Notes: generated by a model not told the origin, from the letters alone. A stretch of DNA of 64,000 bases from Batillaria attramentaria (GCA_018292915.2 JACVVK020000395.1:1-64000), one strand, 5' to 3'; shown: positions 50,804-63,180, counted from the first letter of the stretch. Made by a program: numbers and translations.

Positions 50804-50828
50804 ATGGCGTCCGTGAGGAAGGTGACTG
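50804..50828 (+). CDS. FECH: FECH exon 1
   Basis: Eight codons plus one base (MASVRKVT + G), with donor GTAAGG at 50829. A very short first coding exon carrying only the start of the transit peptide. It was chosen because its phase and basic composition join exon 2 without a stop. The exact 5' UTR is unknown. Confidence 0.8.
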
Positions 50829-52470
50829 GTAAGGGGGAACGTTTACATACTTCCATATTTTTTTCTCGGAGCTCGAGTAACAGCAAAATTGTGCGCATAC
50901 GATACGTCTATAATTCATCATTTTGTGTTGCTGAGATATCGTGGCTGCTTCAGGCACGGTTATTTGCAAATAATAGTTACCGGCTATTTACGTAAGTTCT
51001 TTGGTAAGATTTTGTCGTCTGCTTCGAATTGACGGATACGCATTTGTGCATTGTCATTGCAAATGTGGCATGCTGAATGACGACGTGTCCCAGATGGCGC
51101 GTTCTCGGTGGAAGAAAACAGAGCCACTGGTTTTCATTTCATGGTGTATCGCTGCTCAATTTGCTTATGTACTGAGGCAGCGGGTGCCGGCCCCTACCCT
51201 GACCCACCGCTTCTGCACACCAAACACCCAGTTACTTTCTAACTGAACTCGTACTTGCGTTGAGGTTATTATTATGAAAAAAAGAAGTTGTACCGATAAG
51301 ATAAGAAGATATATTCAATCTGTTTAAAGAAAGGGCAAATCGTTCTCCCATTTAGTGCAATCCGCACCCCTGCGACCCCCCCCCCCCCCTCCGTGTTTTT
51401 ATCCTTTCCATATTGGCATCCTGCAGGAGGGACAAATGGAAGCTGCCTAGATAAAACTGAACTAAGCACTGCCCAGTCAGAATCATGGGAACTTGCATGC
51501 ACTGTTTACACAGGTGTGGACAGCATTGTGCTGATTTTGCCCTAGTTCTGTAGCCCTCTCATGTGCAGGCTGGGGAATTGCTGCAGGGGAGGAAAAAAAG
51601 ACTAAAACCTTGGCTGGGGTGGAGCAGTAGCGCACTATTATGGGACCGCAGGCGCAACGGTCCACTTAAGAAAACAAATTTTTAGCATTTTTAAAGGCAT
51701 TTAACAGACTGCGGGCACCCCAAAATTATATTTATTTTTACTGCCTTGGTACTGACATGCAAGCCTTCAAAAATAGTACCATTTAGCATTACATGCATTA
51801 TGATGTGTGACTGTGTGTGCAACCAATTCCCCCTTCCTCTTCTTTGGCTGAAACTTGGATTATTTTGGCTGAAAGGATAGGAAATTTGGCTGAAAACTGC
51901 CAAATGACTGCAGATAATTCCCCAGCCTGCATGTGGCTGGGTAATGGGTAGCAGAGTCTGCTGCAGTCACTGAAGAGAAATTGTTTCGAAAATGTGTATT
52001 CATATCGTGAAACCTGTTAGTGACAATTTAAAAAAAAAACGAAAAAAAAAAACCGAAAGGACGAAAGGCAACAGTTACAAATGAAAGAACAGTTATATTG
52101 AAAGCGGTGACAGTGTTCACCTCCAAAACTTCATGCCCTCCCAGGCCCGCTCCACTCTCCCCCACATAACCACCACCAAACTGACTAGAAAAACAAACCA
52201 GATTTACCTACTTTATTTTATTTTTTAATATACACATAGCTGAATTTGATGTTAACCCTGGTCTTGATGAATTGATTCGTCTTATGCAGAAAAAGCCATT
52301 AGAGGTAGTCCAGGAAATATTCCGGCTTCAGCACTATCAGGATAAAAAACAAAATCTGAAGAAACTTTTATAGAGAGTCATTCAGGCGCGTAGGAAGATG
52401 CTGAGAGGAAGGGGGGCCCACTAAGTCGGGTGAGCCATACGGCCGGGGTGAAGAAGGGTGGGGGGGGGGG

Positions 52471-52533
<63 letters not shown>

Positions 52534-53979
52534 GACTGCCAAGGATTGTGTCCTGCGACAGCAGAGCAGGGGGGCCCCACCACTGGTGGGCCCCCTCTCC
52601 TCTTATCAAAAGCAAGGGAGGCCCAAAGATATTCGGGCCCCCCTTCCAAAAATCGAACGGGGGCCTGGGCCCCCAGGGCCCCCGTGGTTCCTACGCCCCT
52701 GTCATTAAAAAAAGCCCATAACACCCTTTGATATTTTGGCAGGCATGTTGTCTTCATCAGTATGTCAGAATGTTGTACATTTTTACTTTCAGGTTTTATG
52801 TCAAGACTGCTCTATGGATGGAAACAGACTGTATCCCACCCGACCTCAGCTGCGGGCGGGGTGATAACTGTCAATCAAGACAGGCAGCAAAGCACAATAT
52901 CTACGCCCAAGAAGAAGTAAGTCATCATTGGGAAACAATCATGCAGATGCAAATTATTACACTACAAGCTCAATATAGTTGTGGGCTGTAATAATAATTG
53001 TTTAATCAGGGGGAAAAAAATGCAAAATTTTACATTATTCCTGAATTTTAGAATTGGCATTTCTGGAAACCGGCTTAGCCAGTTCATGCATTTTAAGATG
53101 GCTCCCTAAATAGCAAGGGGAGCCGGGGTGGTCGAATGGTAGAGCGTTGGACTTCTAATGTTCGGGTCGTGAGTTCGATCCCGGCTGGGGCCAAATATTT
53201 GTGCTGGCTTTTTCATCGTTGCCCGGTCTTTGATATCACCCTGTGTGGTGGAAAAGGACGTTAAACCCCCAAACACCCACCCACCCACCCCTAAATAGCA
53301 ATGTGAGCTTCAAGACACCATGCTTTCTGTCTTGATACACTGTTCCCACACATTATTTATTTTATATCTATATGCAGGCTTTATGAGTAGTTGTGATTAT
53401 GAGCATTTCACAGCCCCTTTCAGTATGAAATTTCAAAGAATCCTTTGAACTGATCAAAGTGTTTGAGAAACTTTTGTTCCTGATGGGCACATCTTTGAAA
53501 TGAACCATACATACTTTTCAAGTGCGTAAATATCTACATGTGTTGCAGAGGCCCCAAAACAGGGATAATGATGCTGAACTTGGGTGGGCCAGAGAAAGCA
53601 GAGGATGTCCATGATTTTCTGCTGCGTTTGTTTCTAGATAAAGATCTTATTCCTCTACCTGCACAGTCGTGAGTATATGATATACATCATGTACAGTCGA
53701 ACCTGCCAAGGCGGTCACCTGTATAAGCTATGCCACTGTCTAACCTGGTCACCCCAGAGGATCCCGTGACATGCTAGCTGTTGACATGCCACCCTGGATA
53801 ACCCGGTCACCTGTCTAAGACGGCCAGTTTGGTCCCGTCCCTTGGGTGACCGCCTTACACAGGTTTGACTGTACATAACTATGTATTTTAATCTTCAGCT
53901 ACCAGATGATTTTTTTTTTCTAATACTGGTCTCTTTTGCTTCCTTACTTTAGTTTAAGTAAATAGTATTACTATGAAGA

Positions 53980-54045
<66 letters not shown>

Positions 54046-56905
54046 ACGCGCACATGTGTGGGGAGGGCCAGTGCATTGAAAATTGACCGCCTTTGGTAGC
54101 AGTGGTATAGGCAGCAGAGACAGTAAGCATAATGTAGAGAACTTTAGCTGTTGACTGTAGTTCTGTTAGAGTGTGTTGAGAAGCAGTATACTGAAAGATT
54201 CAACTGAGAAACTAGATCGTGCGAAAATGTTTTGTGTAGTATCCATCTGTTATCTTGCTAACACAAGTTTCTAGAAAGATTTCGCGTATGCTGCTATGCA
54301 TGTACATGTAAAGCTCCACACACATAAAACGTGAGGGACGTTAATGGTGTTATCAGAAGAATATCTAATTTCCACATGAATGCTTTCACTGACTGCCTCC
54401 TACGTAGCAGCTGGCGTAGCTGAGTAGCAGTAGCGGCTTTCTACATTACACTAGCTCCAGTCTGTTATCAGCATGATGACACTGCACTTTATCATTAGTG
54501 GCCATTAGTTGGGTGTTCTTCCAGTGTTCCCAATTGCACGCAGGTGTGCGTATTCGTATGCACAAGACTCTTAAATTGATGCACAGATATGAGAACAGCT
54601 CATCACAGGGGATGCACGTTTTTCATCTCACTGTGACAAGCGTTATCCCGGAAGCTTGATGAACAAAAAGTCGATCTGTAACCAGCAGCAGACACTTGCA
54701 GCATCTCATTTCTGCTGAGCCGTGGAGCATAACAGATAGAACCTAACTGTGGAACACTTTTTGTCCTATCGTAATGCTCTATTTGATAAGCATGCAGGTT
54801 CCACACCTTGCCAGTTCGCTAAGGCTGATGCGCTACAATTCATGTACATCTCTTCTACTTGAATACTTTGTAAAACAACAACATTATTATGCTTCATTCT
54901 AAAATCTCTCTTGATGTGCCAGGAGACTGGCACCTGTGATCGCCAAGCGACGCACGCCACGGATCATTGAACAGTACCAGAAGATTGGCGGTGGGTCACC
55001 CATCAAAAAATGGACGGAAATTCAGGGCCAGGGCATGGTGGAGTTGTTGGACCGTATCAGCCCAGAAACAGGTGAGTAGTGAAACAGCTAGACCTGTGTA
55101 CAGCTTGGTTGGTCTGCATTTTTTTTTTTTTTTTTGAAATGGAATATTAAAACGTCACTGCTAATGGAGGAATACCAGTAAAAATTAAAATTATGGATTT
55201 TAGGATCAGTAAAGACATCGTTTGATTGCCATTAGTTTAGTTTTTAGTTTAATCCTCTTTATTCCCTGGGGAACATAGGGCTGCAACCACACTCCGCCAG
55301 CGCACTCGGTTCTGGGATGCCCTCTTTAGTTCGGCCCACGTCGTTCCGGCGGCCTTGGCTTCAGCGTCCGTACTCCTCCGTTGATTGCCATTGGCAGGGT
55401 TCAAAATTGTCCTTGATCCAAAAGGATTAAAGTGGATAGCATTTATTTAGTGACGAAGTGGAATAAGCCACGTCTGCTGTTATGCTAGGGGGTTACATGG
55501 GCATGGTCCCCCAAATATTTTTTTTTTAAGATAATAATAAAAATAATAATGATAATGAGTATTGTATAGGCGCTTTACCCAATTTCATGAGTCAGCTCAA
55601 AGTGCCGCAAACTGAACCCAACATGCTTGCTCATGTGTATCACACGCATCTCTCACACACTAGACATGCTCATGTGTATCACACGCATTCTCTCAAACAC
55701 TGGACATAAACCATATTACAGTCGCGTGGTGCGAAGGGTCAGCTCAGCTATTTAAATTTCGGAATTTAGAATTGCATTTATTTTTCAAATTTGGTGGGCT
55801 GAACAATTCCAAAGGAGAGGGAGAGGAAGCCGAAGTACCCGGAGAGAACCCCCGACGATCGGCCCGAATGAACGGTGCCACATACGAGAAGGATTTATTC
55901 TTGCCCCGAGTGGGACTCCAACCCCTGACCTCTCGCGTTGGTGACAAGTCTCTTAACCACTAGACTACTTACCGCCCCCCGAAAAAGTTAGACTAATATC
56001 TGTGCAAGTTCGTGCATTTTGGCATGATTTCAAATGCTTCAGAGGGGGGAAACACTTTTTTGGGAGAGGAATTTGTGGAATAAGAAAAATCTGTGCAATT
56101 TTAATTTTGAGATGATTTAAAGTGCTTCAGAGGAGGAAACACACTATTTGGGAAGGGGGGGGGGGGGAGAGAGAAATTGTTACAGGTAGTCACGGGTGGA
56201 AATCCGCCGAAAGGTGGAATATTTTCAACCCTGCATTGGGTGGTGGTGTTCTTCAGAAGTGTGGATAAGGTTTATGATATGCAGGTAAGTTACAGTGCTT
56301 CATTTTCTTTTAAGGTATAAGGCATCAAATGACCCCTGGCAACTGAAAGAGAGGGGTCAGTTTTGAATGCCATGGGCAAAACGTGACCAAGTCAGTACTG
56401 AAGTCAGGTTAAAATACTCACTAACGCTTTACCTAACTAATTGTGTGCAAACAGTTTCCAGTCGCATTTGCTGGCCCACTTCTGAACCGCTTTTTACAAA
56501 GGGTGTGTCAGTGAAGGAGGGCCTGGTGATGCATCAGCTGGTCACAGATAGCAGGACTAAAAAAAGACCCGGCTTTCACACATCAGGCATAGACGCTCGC
56601 CTCACAGGCACTCAACATAGGATAGGGCCGGAATGGCATGTGTTTTTTTGAAGAATTACACAGGAATGACGCAGGGCAAACCAGCAAAATGAAGCAATGA
56701 TTTGATACTGTTTTGTTGTTTCTGGAAGACTATGACAACATGATAACAACAGTAAACTATACGAATTATATTAAATAATGTTTACTTTACTTTCAGCACC
56801 ACACAAGTTCTACATCGGCTTTCGTTATGCCAACCCTTTGACTGAGGACACCATTCAGCAAATGGAAGAGTGAGTTGGTTTTAATTGGTTGTAGTGATTA
56901 CTTCG

Positions 56906-56984
<79 letters not shown>

Positions 56985-59900
56985 TATATCGTCATTATTA
57001 CATTATACTCAAGTGCACTAAACATTTTCGGAAACATTTGGATTTTTTTTTTTTTCACTTTTTGGATCTTCAGCATGCCGTTGCTGATTTCACAGTATTT
57101 TGAAGCGTGAACTGTGCGTTCTGAACCCAACTTGTTTTAGGTAGAAATTCGCGGAACCACGGATAATTTCGAGTCTTGCATTATACTCAAGTGCACTAAA
57201 CATTTAATGGGACCATTACATTTTGGATCTTGAGCATGCTGCAACTGATTTCACAGTATTTTGAAGCGTTAACTGTGCTCTGAAGATGTACTGCTTTTTT
57301 TTTTTTTCTTTTTTTTATTTTACCAGGTGCAGGGCTTAGAATGGTATATGACCCAAAAGAGGAAAAATGTTGATCATTTAAAAAGAAAGTGTTCAGCTGG
57401 ACTGTTCGGATAGGGTAGCTCTCCCCTTCCCCTCATAAATTGCCTATGAGCCGGGCCGTCACCAGTCACATCCTGTGGTGTAGGACGCTTACCGGTGTCA
57501 AGCCGGCTCTTAATTGGGCATTGTGGAACACCACAGTGTTGTCCACACATGTGACACAGTTGTGTGGCGTCATCACACCTGCTGGGATTTCAAACAACCC
57601 CAGCTGTGACTGTTGGACTCACAACAGATTCTGATAGACTGTACTATGTCACTCGGCGCGCAAACTTGGCGGACAGTGTATCCTCAAGTGCTCTGTCTCA
57701 TACTGCTTCACGAAAATATTTTTTCTTTAATTCTGACTACAGTAAAATGCTACACAGAGAGAGAGGGAACGAAATGAAACGTGCAACTTCCGAAAGGCAA
57801 ACTGAACACAAGAAAGCTAAAGGAAGCGAAAGACGCTTGGGGAGAATAGACTGACAAAGGTGAAACAGCGTAACGACAAGAAGAAACTACTGAAAATCGG
57901 GAGCAATATAAAATTACCAGAAATATCAACACTCACACCAGTGTTCCTTATTACGCACATATGTGCGTCATTTACGCAGAGATTTCAGAATCTGACGCAG
58001 AGATTGTGTGGCTGTACGTCATTGTGACGCACGGTTTTCATGGCATGAAAACCGAAATTAAAACAACACACGTCAGACGGTCGTTGGAACTGGAAACAAC
58101 AGAGAATTATGTGCCCTAGTGCTGGGTTTTCCGATTCATAAAGCACGTGTCGTCTTCAACAATCTTGTAAATAACTAATGGGCCCGGTCAATCCAAGATT
58201 CCCGTACTTGGATTTTACAAAATGACCCACTGAAATTGACAGAGAGGGTCTGTGACCCTGTCAGGTTTGAAAGCTGGCTTTAAGGAACACAGTCCGACAT
58301 TTACAGTACGCGCTTCGCTAGCTGTCGTCAGCTGTCGTACGGACGCTAAAGTGACGGACGAAACTACAGAAACAACAAGCACTAAATAAATCTGTAGAGA
58401 CTGACCTGAACGTTGGATATCAAAACGCGCTTCGCTAGCTGTCGTCAGCTGTCGTACGGACGCTAAAGTGACGGACGAAACTACAGAAACAACAAGCACT
58501 AAATATATCTGTAGAGACTGACCTGAACGTTGGATATCAAAACCAGGTATCCCTGGGGTCGGTTCTTCCACCGATGTATCCTGCCTCAGTAGCTGGTATC
58601 ACAGTAGTCAAGCTGGTATCACAGTAATCAGGCTAGGCAGAGAGAGACGATCATCAGAACTTAGTATCACAGAAGCCGAAGTTGTCGCGAAGACGCCGGT
58701 AGTCTGGAAGACGTGCGCGCCCTGACGCTTCCTCAGAACACACTGAATCGCTCCCACTGTTCATCTCGGGGTTTTAACCAGCGGCCGACGACACGAAGGG
58801 AACCACAATAGTGAGACTTAGCGCGCCTTCCTCACTGAGGAGAGTATGCAAATTCAGCCTCTGACGTCATCACATCCTGCGTGCTTTGGGGTCACCCGCC
58901 AGAGGCTTCCTCTCCGAAACCATTTTCCCTCTGCGAACTTCGTGAGAATCGCCCATTCTACGAAGCCATTTTCGTACGTCTTTTTATGTACTCAAACTTG
59001 TAGAATGTGTTGTTTGCGCATTACTTATAGGTCTACTGATGTTTCATTTTATGAAATTCGCAGTCAGCAGTGGGTGGAGAAGATCCTAAATATTTTATTT
59101 TTCGATATTACTGGGACACCCCACGAGCGCTGTCCTGCCTGCCAAATCCAATATGGCGGCCACAAAGGTGCGCCTCGCTTGAGATTCAGTTTACAAACAT
59201 TTTACCAATCGGTTAAATCCTAGAGAGGTCCAAGACTACAAGAATAGGGGATCGATTTCATTAAAAAATGCGATGTGAGTACATTTTGTGTTCAGCGAAG
59301 CCAGATTAATGTAATCAGTGAACGGCTTGTGTTGACAAGTAACCACGCTGGCTTTCGTCTGATGAGAGACTCGCATCCTGACTGGAGTTGTCTCCCTTGT
59401 CTCCTTACACTGCGAAATTCGGTGGCACGCTAAACGGGTGGCCACTACGAAACCCCGGGTAGTGCGCTGTGATGACGTCAGAGGCTGAATTTGCATACTC
59501 TCCTCAGTGAGGAAGGCGCGCTAAGTCTCCCTAATGTCTGGGGTGTCGCATCGCACAGTAGGCCACCCTTTGCGCGCGTGACATTCGAAATACGGCTTGC
59601 TGCAAACAGCTCTAATCCCCCCCCCCCCCCCTTTCCCGGAACAAAACCTAGGACAAAAAGCGTGTTGTAGCCGCCAGGAACAACTTGTCATTAAGGGCTA
59701 AAAGCCATAGTACGTAAAGCAAGCTAATTCATGAAGTGTTGTAGCCGGATGTCACACGAGAACATCTGGAAAAGCACCACGTTCGTTGTTCGTGTAGACT
59801 AAAACCACTCTTGCGTGACATCAGGGAGATTTTCCCATTTCGAACAAACTACAAACTCTCTTACTCCCTAGTTTTTATCCATATAAAAATTATACGACCA

Positions 59901-60467
59901 GGATGCCACCCATACGCCTAATAGTAGTAGTAGTAGTAATATAATAATAATAATAATGATGATAACAGTAACTGATTTTAATATAAGACCACTATATCCT
60001 AGTTCCCGGGGCCGGAGTCTCTTTAACATTATAACCATTAACCAATGATTGTGAGTTTTTCGGGGGGGGGGGAAGAGAAAAAAGTCACTGTGGTAGAACC
60101 GGACGGATTAAAACCGACAATGCGCTGGACCGTCTTTTTAAGAGCAAGTTTTTTTTTTTTTTTTAAATCATCTTTTATTCACAACAAACGAACGCAACGG
60201 ACATTAGCCATAACGTACGAAGGTACTTTTACCTATAAGTTATTTTTTTTTTTTTTTTTTTTTTTGTCTCTTAGCAATGTATGTGTTTCGATTATGCTGT
60301 CTGGATTATGTGTTTTACCCTGTCCCCTCTCACTTATATCACCACATTAATTTTTAAAATAAAAACAAACCTCTGACCCTAAATTATATGTTTATTATTT
60401 ATTATTATTATTTAAATTATATGTATGTCTCCAATCAATATTATTTAATGGCGGGGACGTTAAATTT

Positions 60468-60499
<32 letters not shown>

Positions 60500-62064
60500 T
60501 TCGAACAGACGTGGAGAACAGCTCAAAACACGCCCCGGTTAAATAATGTGTGTGTGTGTGCGGGGTGTGTGTGTTGGGGGGGGGGGGGTTACATCCTTTT
60601 CCACCACGTATGAGTGATATCAAAGACGGGGCAGCGAGAAAAAGGCCAGCACAAATATTTGGCCCGAGCCGAGATTCGAACTCACGACCCGAGCATTGAA
60701 AGTCCGTCACTCTACCACTCTGCTATCCGCGGTCGTGAGTTCGAAACCCGGCTGGCCCCGCCTTTGATATCACCCATGCGTAGTGGAAAATGATGTTAAA
60801 CTCCTAGGAGGTGATTGGTGACACTTTGCTTAATCCGGGCTGGCAGATGGCCATTTACGTAACCGACTTTCAATGCAACAGATGCTACAGCGCCAAACTG
60901 CCTAGCGGGCGAAATCGCGGGGGTAAGAATGGGGCGATAATTACGATACGCGCATTGGACAAACGCTACTAGTTTCCCTGAGGTCACGCTAGGCTGTTTC
61001 GTGTTGGTTTTGTTGTTGTTCTGTCCTGTTTTAGTCTGTTCTGTTCTGGGCCCGCATGTAAAAGTCGAGGTTTGGGATTTTAGCCCTGTGTTAAAGTCTA
61101 ACCTCGAACTAAACTAGCTCTAGGGTTAAATTTTCTGTTGTTCTTTTGTTTAACCAGGAAGCGGGTCCATTCCACCACAGTGCCTAAGGCGTTAGAGAAG
61201 GAATTTTTTCTACCTTTCTTCTCTTCCCTTTTTTAAATTTAATTTTGTTTTGGGGTTTCTTTTGTCCTAGTCTGGGTAGGAGCCGTACCCGTGGGTTAAA
61301 CAAACCTCAAGTTTTACACGCGGGCCCTGTTCTTTGGTGGTGGTTGGTTGGTTGTTGTTGTTGTTGCTGCTGCTGCTTTGTACGCTAACTATACAGGGTT
61401 CGAAGTAGTTTAACGGGTTTGAGCTGGACAACGAACATATCACAGTTGAAATCAGTTTATTCTTTAGTGTTGTGCTGCGTGTCAGTGTTCATTGTTGTCC
61501 TGGGCCCGAATGTGAAAGTCGCGGTTAATTTAACGCACGGCTACGGACCTAACCCAGACTAGGACAAAAGAAAAAAAAATGTTATTAAAAACGGAGGCGA
61601 AGAAAGGAAGAAATAAATCCTTCTATAACGGCTTAGGCATCTTGCTGGAATGGACCCGCTTCGTGATTTAAAACAAACAAACAAACAAACAAACAAACAA
61701 ACAAACAAACCCAGAAAATTTAACCCTAGAGCTAGTTTAGTTCGAGGTTAGACTCTAACCCGGGGCTAAAATCCCTAACCTCGACTTCTACATGCGGAGC
61801 CTGGTGTTGACGCAGTGTTTGAATGTGTGTCTGTGTAAGTCTGTTCGTGCACGTCAACTTTTGACCATTTTTTCCCCCAAAATTTTCACTTGAAGGGATG
61901 GTGTTGAGAGAGCAGTGGCCTTCACCCAGTACCCCCAGTACAGCTGTTCCACCACAGGCAGCAGTCTGAACGCCATCTACAGGCACTATGCCAAACACGG
62001 GGCTTCCAACAACATGGTCTGGAGCGTGATAGACCGCTGGCCAACACACCCTCTCCTTGTCAAG
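50804..62064 (+). CDS. FECH: ferrochelatase, 5' six exons (gene continues past the window)
   Basis: Ferrochelatase inserts Fe2+ into protoporphyrin IX to make haem on the matrix side of the inner mitochondrial membrane. Six exons join in phase: 50804-50828, 52793-52916, 53549-53668, 54923-55071, 56797-56869 and 61896-62064, giving 660 nt (220 codons). Every junction is GT-AG. The start (agcATGGcg) opens a basic, acid-free leader, [19 protein letters not shown], as expected of a mitochondrial transit peptide. Family blocks in order: [20 protein letters not shown] (residues 57-76), [12 protein letters not shown] (93-104), [10 protein letters not shown] (111-120), [10 protein letters not shown] (141-150), [15 protein letters not shown] (173-187) and [11 protein letters not shown] (206-216). 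Cys181 aligns with the first [2Fe-2S] ligand of animal ferrochelatases (human Cys196). Animal enzymes have about 420 residues, so the second half, with the catalytic His and the other three cluster cysteines, lies downstream. The TRIM gene is divergent, 640 bp upstream. Confidence 0.95.
52383..52701. mobile_element. 319-bp MITE in FECH intron 1
   Basis: The termini CAGGCGCGTAGGAA / CAGGGGCGTAGGAA (13 of 14 bases) are inverted. The TCATT target duplication is at 52378-52382 and 52702-52706. Inside are a (GT)n tract and GGCCC-rich palindromes. It lies 91 bp before FECH exon 2. Confidence 0.85.
52793..52916 (+). CDS. FECH: FECH exon 2
   Basis: The acceptor is tttcag at 52787-52792 and the donor is GTAAGT at 52917. 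It encodes the rest of the transit peptide and the linker ending STPKK. In the frame set by exon 1 it has no stop; the +1 frame of the same stretch would read differently. The exon has little family conservation, as is normal for ferrochelatase N-termini. Confidence 0.85.
53117..53288 (+). mobile_element. SINE family 1, full length, in FECH intron 2
   Basis: A complete copy from GGGGAGCCGGGGTGG to CCCACCCACC. An exact 13-bp target duplication CCCTAAATAGCAA lies at 53104-53116 and 53289-53301. It is the best reference copy in the window. Confidence 0.95.
53549..53668 (+). CDS. FECH: FECH exon 3
   Basis: The acceptor is ttgcag and the donor GTGAGT at 53669. It encodes the first core strand and helix: [14 protein letters not shown], then [20 protein letters not shown]. 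This is the first strongly conserved ferrochelatase block. Confidence 0.95.
53694..53871. mobile_element. 178-bp pogo/Tigger-like MITE in FECH intron 3
   Basis: The inverted ends CAGTCGAACCTG / CAGTCAAACCTG plus AAGGCGGTCAC are flanked by TA at 53692-53693 and 53872-53873. Internal copies of CCGGTCACCTGTCTAA-like sequence. It starts 25 bp after the exon 3 donor. Confidence 0.87.
54923..55071 (+). CDS. FECH: FECH exon 4
   Basis: The acceptor is gtgccag and the donor GTGAGT at 55072. It encodes [20 protein letters not shown], then the glycine-rich [10 protein letters not shown] motif and [15 protein letters not shown], all close to animal ferrochelatases. Confidence 0.96.
55539..55979 (-). mobile_element. 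tRNA-derived SINE with ATT tail (family 3), full length, in FECH intron 4
   Basis: On the minus strand the head reads GCGGTAAGTAGTCTAGTGGT (box A) and GGTCAGGGGTTGGAGTCCC (box B). It ends AAAGCGCCTATACAATACTC plus (ATT)n. A short internal duplication of CATGTGTATCACACGCAT is present near 55630-55695. Confidence 0.88.
56797..56869 (+). CDS. FECH: FECH exon 5
   Basis: The acceptor is tttcag and the donor GTGAGT at 56870. It encodes [18 protein letters not shown] and IQQMEE. The arginine in GFRY is a conserved active-site-pocket residue of the family. Confidence 0.95.
56907..56985. repeat. (AT)n microsatellite, FECH intron 5
   Basis: Nearly 40 TA units about 40 bp after the exon 5 donor. Other FECH-side tracts: (GT)n at 53979-54045 and 63113-63178, (CA)n at 63679-63729, (CT)n at 63926-63971. 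Confidence 0.95.
58309..58542. repeat. 117-bp tandem duplication in FECH intron 5
   Basis: 58309-58425 and 58426-58542 differ at one base seen (AAATAAATC / AAATATATC). The frame running through both copies is an artefact of the 117-bp (3n) period. Confidence 0.92.
58813..59529. mobile_element. 717-bp element with perfect 62-bp terminal inverted repeats, FECH intron 5
   Basis: Positions 58813-58874 are exactly complementary to 59468-59529. The arms begin GAGACTTAGCGCGCC and contain ATGCAAAT and TGACGTCA. No target duplication could be seen. The interior has no convincing frame. Confidence 0.88.
60561..60810. mobile_element. two SINE family 1 copies joined head to head
   Basis: A minus-strand copy (tail at about 60590, box B complement GATTCGAACTCACGACCC, head near 60722) abuts a plus-strand partial copy starting at GGTCGTGAGTTCGAAACCCG and ending GTAGTGGAAAATGATGTTAA. 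The pair lies in FECH intron 5. Confidence 0.8.
61048..61327. mobile_element. 280-bp MITE, GGGCCC ends, TGTTCT duplication
   Basis: The ends are GGGCCCGCATGTAAAAGTCG and, inverted, GGGCCCGCGTGTAAAACTTG. TGTTCT flanks both sides (61042-61047, 61328-61333). A related copy lies inverted 174 bp downstream. Confidence 0.83.
61502..61801. mobile_element. second copy of the GGGCCC MITE, opposite orientation
   Basis: Its right end, inverted, reads GGCTCCGCATGTAGAAGTCG and matches the left end of the 61048 copy over more than 80 bp (through CTAGCTCTAGGGTTAAATTT). It contains (AAAC)n. It ends 94 bp before FECH exon 6. Confidence 0.83.
61896..62064 (+). CDS. FECH: FECH exon 6
   Basis: The acceptor is cttgaag and the donor GTGCGG at 62065. 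It encodes [30 protein letters not shown] and [15 protein letters not shown]. It contains the cysteine aligned with the N-terminal [2Fe-2S] ligand. The exon ends in phase 0; no later exon is visible before 64000. Confidence 0.96.
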
Positions 62065-62339
62065 GTGCGGTTCTTGCAGATCATAAACACATCAGGAATG
62101 TTCTGCTTACGCTTTGCATGGCCTTGAGCACCAGGCAGTTCTTGTCAGTTGATCATATAGAGAGGGCTTATTAATTTTGATGTCGTTTTATTTGCTAATG
62201 ACCAGACCAGAGCAGCATGGATGTAATCAAATTTTGTGTGTCTCGCGTTTTGCGCTTAGAAATAAATGAAACTTTAGTCAGCGTACATATTGTGAACACT
62301 GTTCTAGAGTTTATCACACTTTCGGCGCGTTTTTCCTAG

Positions 62340-63113
62340 GGGTCCGTCCAAATAGTGCGAAGAAGTGCGAAGAAGTGTTAAAACACCAAAATTTACTTAC
62401 ATATTGAAACAGAAGATGTTTTTCTTGGTATTTGTGTGTGTCTCCGTTTTTTTTTGTTGTTGTTTTTTTTTTTTTTTAAAGAGAGCGACAGAGACAACGA
62501 GAGGGGGAAAAAAGGCCAAGTATCCATTTTGAAGTTGTGTCGTATATGTGTAATGAAACTGTCAATTGTTGGCTTATGTGTAATCAAAAAGGGTACTGTT
62601 ATTTACCATGGAACAGTTAGTTAATTAATGACATCATTAACGACAGTGACCACAGTATTCACGCCTGTCACGCTCTAAAACACCTGAAATCGCTCACGTA
62701 TTGAAAAAGAAGATTATTTATTAACAAATCCATTTACCATGAAACAGTTCGTTAACTTACGACATTTTTCACGCTGCGTGGCGCATCTGCTCAGACTACA
62801 ATCAGTCTGTCGCGGTGGTTGAGGATTACCGGGCGGGTCGGTGACCGCGATCACACCTTCTGTTCGTATTGTTCTCCACCCCTCCAGCCGCCGGCGATGT
62901 AATTGTCGGGTGTTACCTGTTTGTTTGAAAATCCGTTATGTCGTTTCTTTGATTGTTGCGGCGACTTAAGGTGTTAAACCAGACTCAGTACTGACTTACC
63001 TAATTGAGGTGTTGTTACAATGCTACAAAGCCAAATGCAGACTAGTGCTGATTTGTGCGAACAGGGGCAAAAACATATGAAATCACTCACATAGTGAAAC
63101 AGATTCTTTCTTT

Positions 63114-63180
<67 letters not shown>

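Noticed and set aside
58215..58571. 118-residue frame with an internal repeat
   Set aside because: Product of a 117-bp tandem duplication in a FECH intron, without family match.
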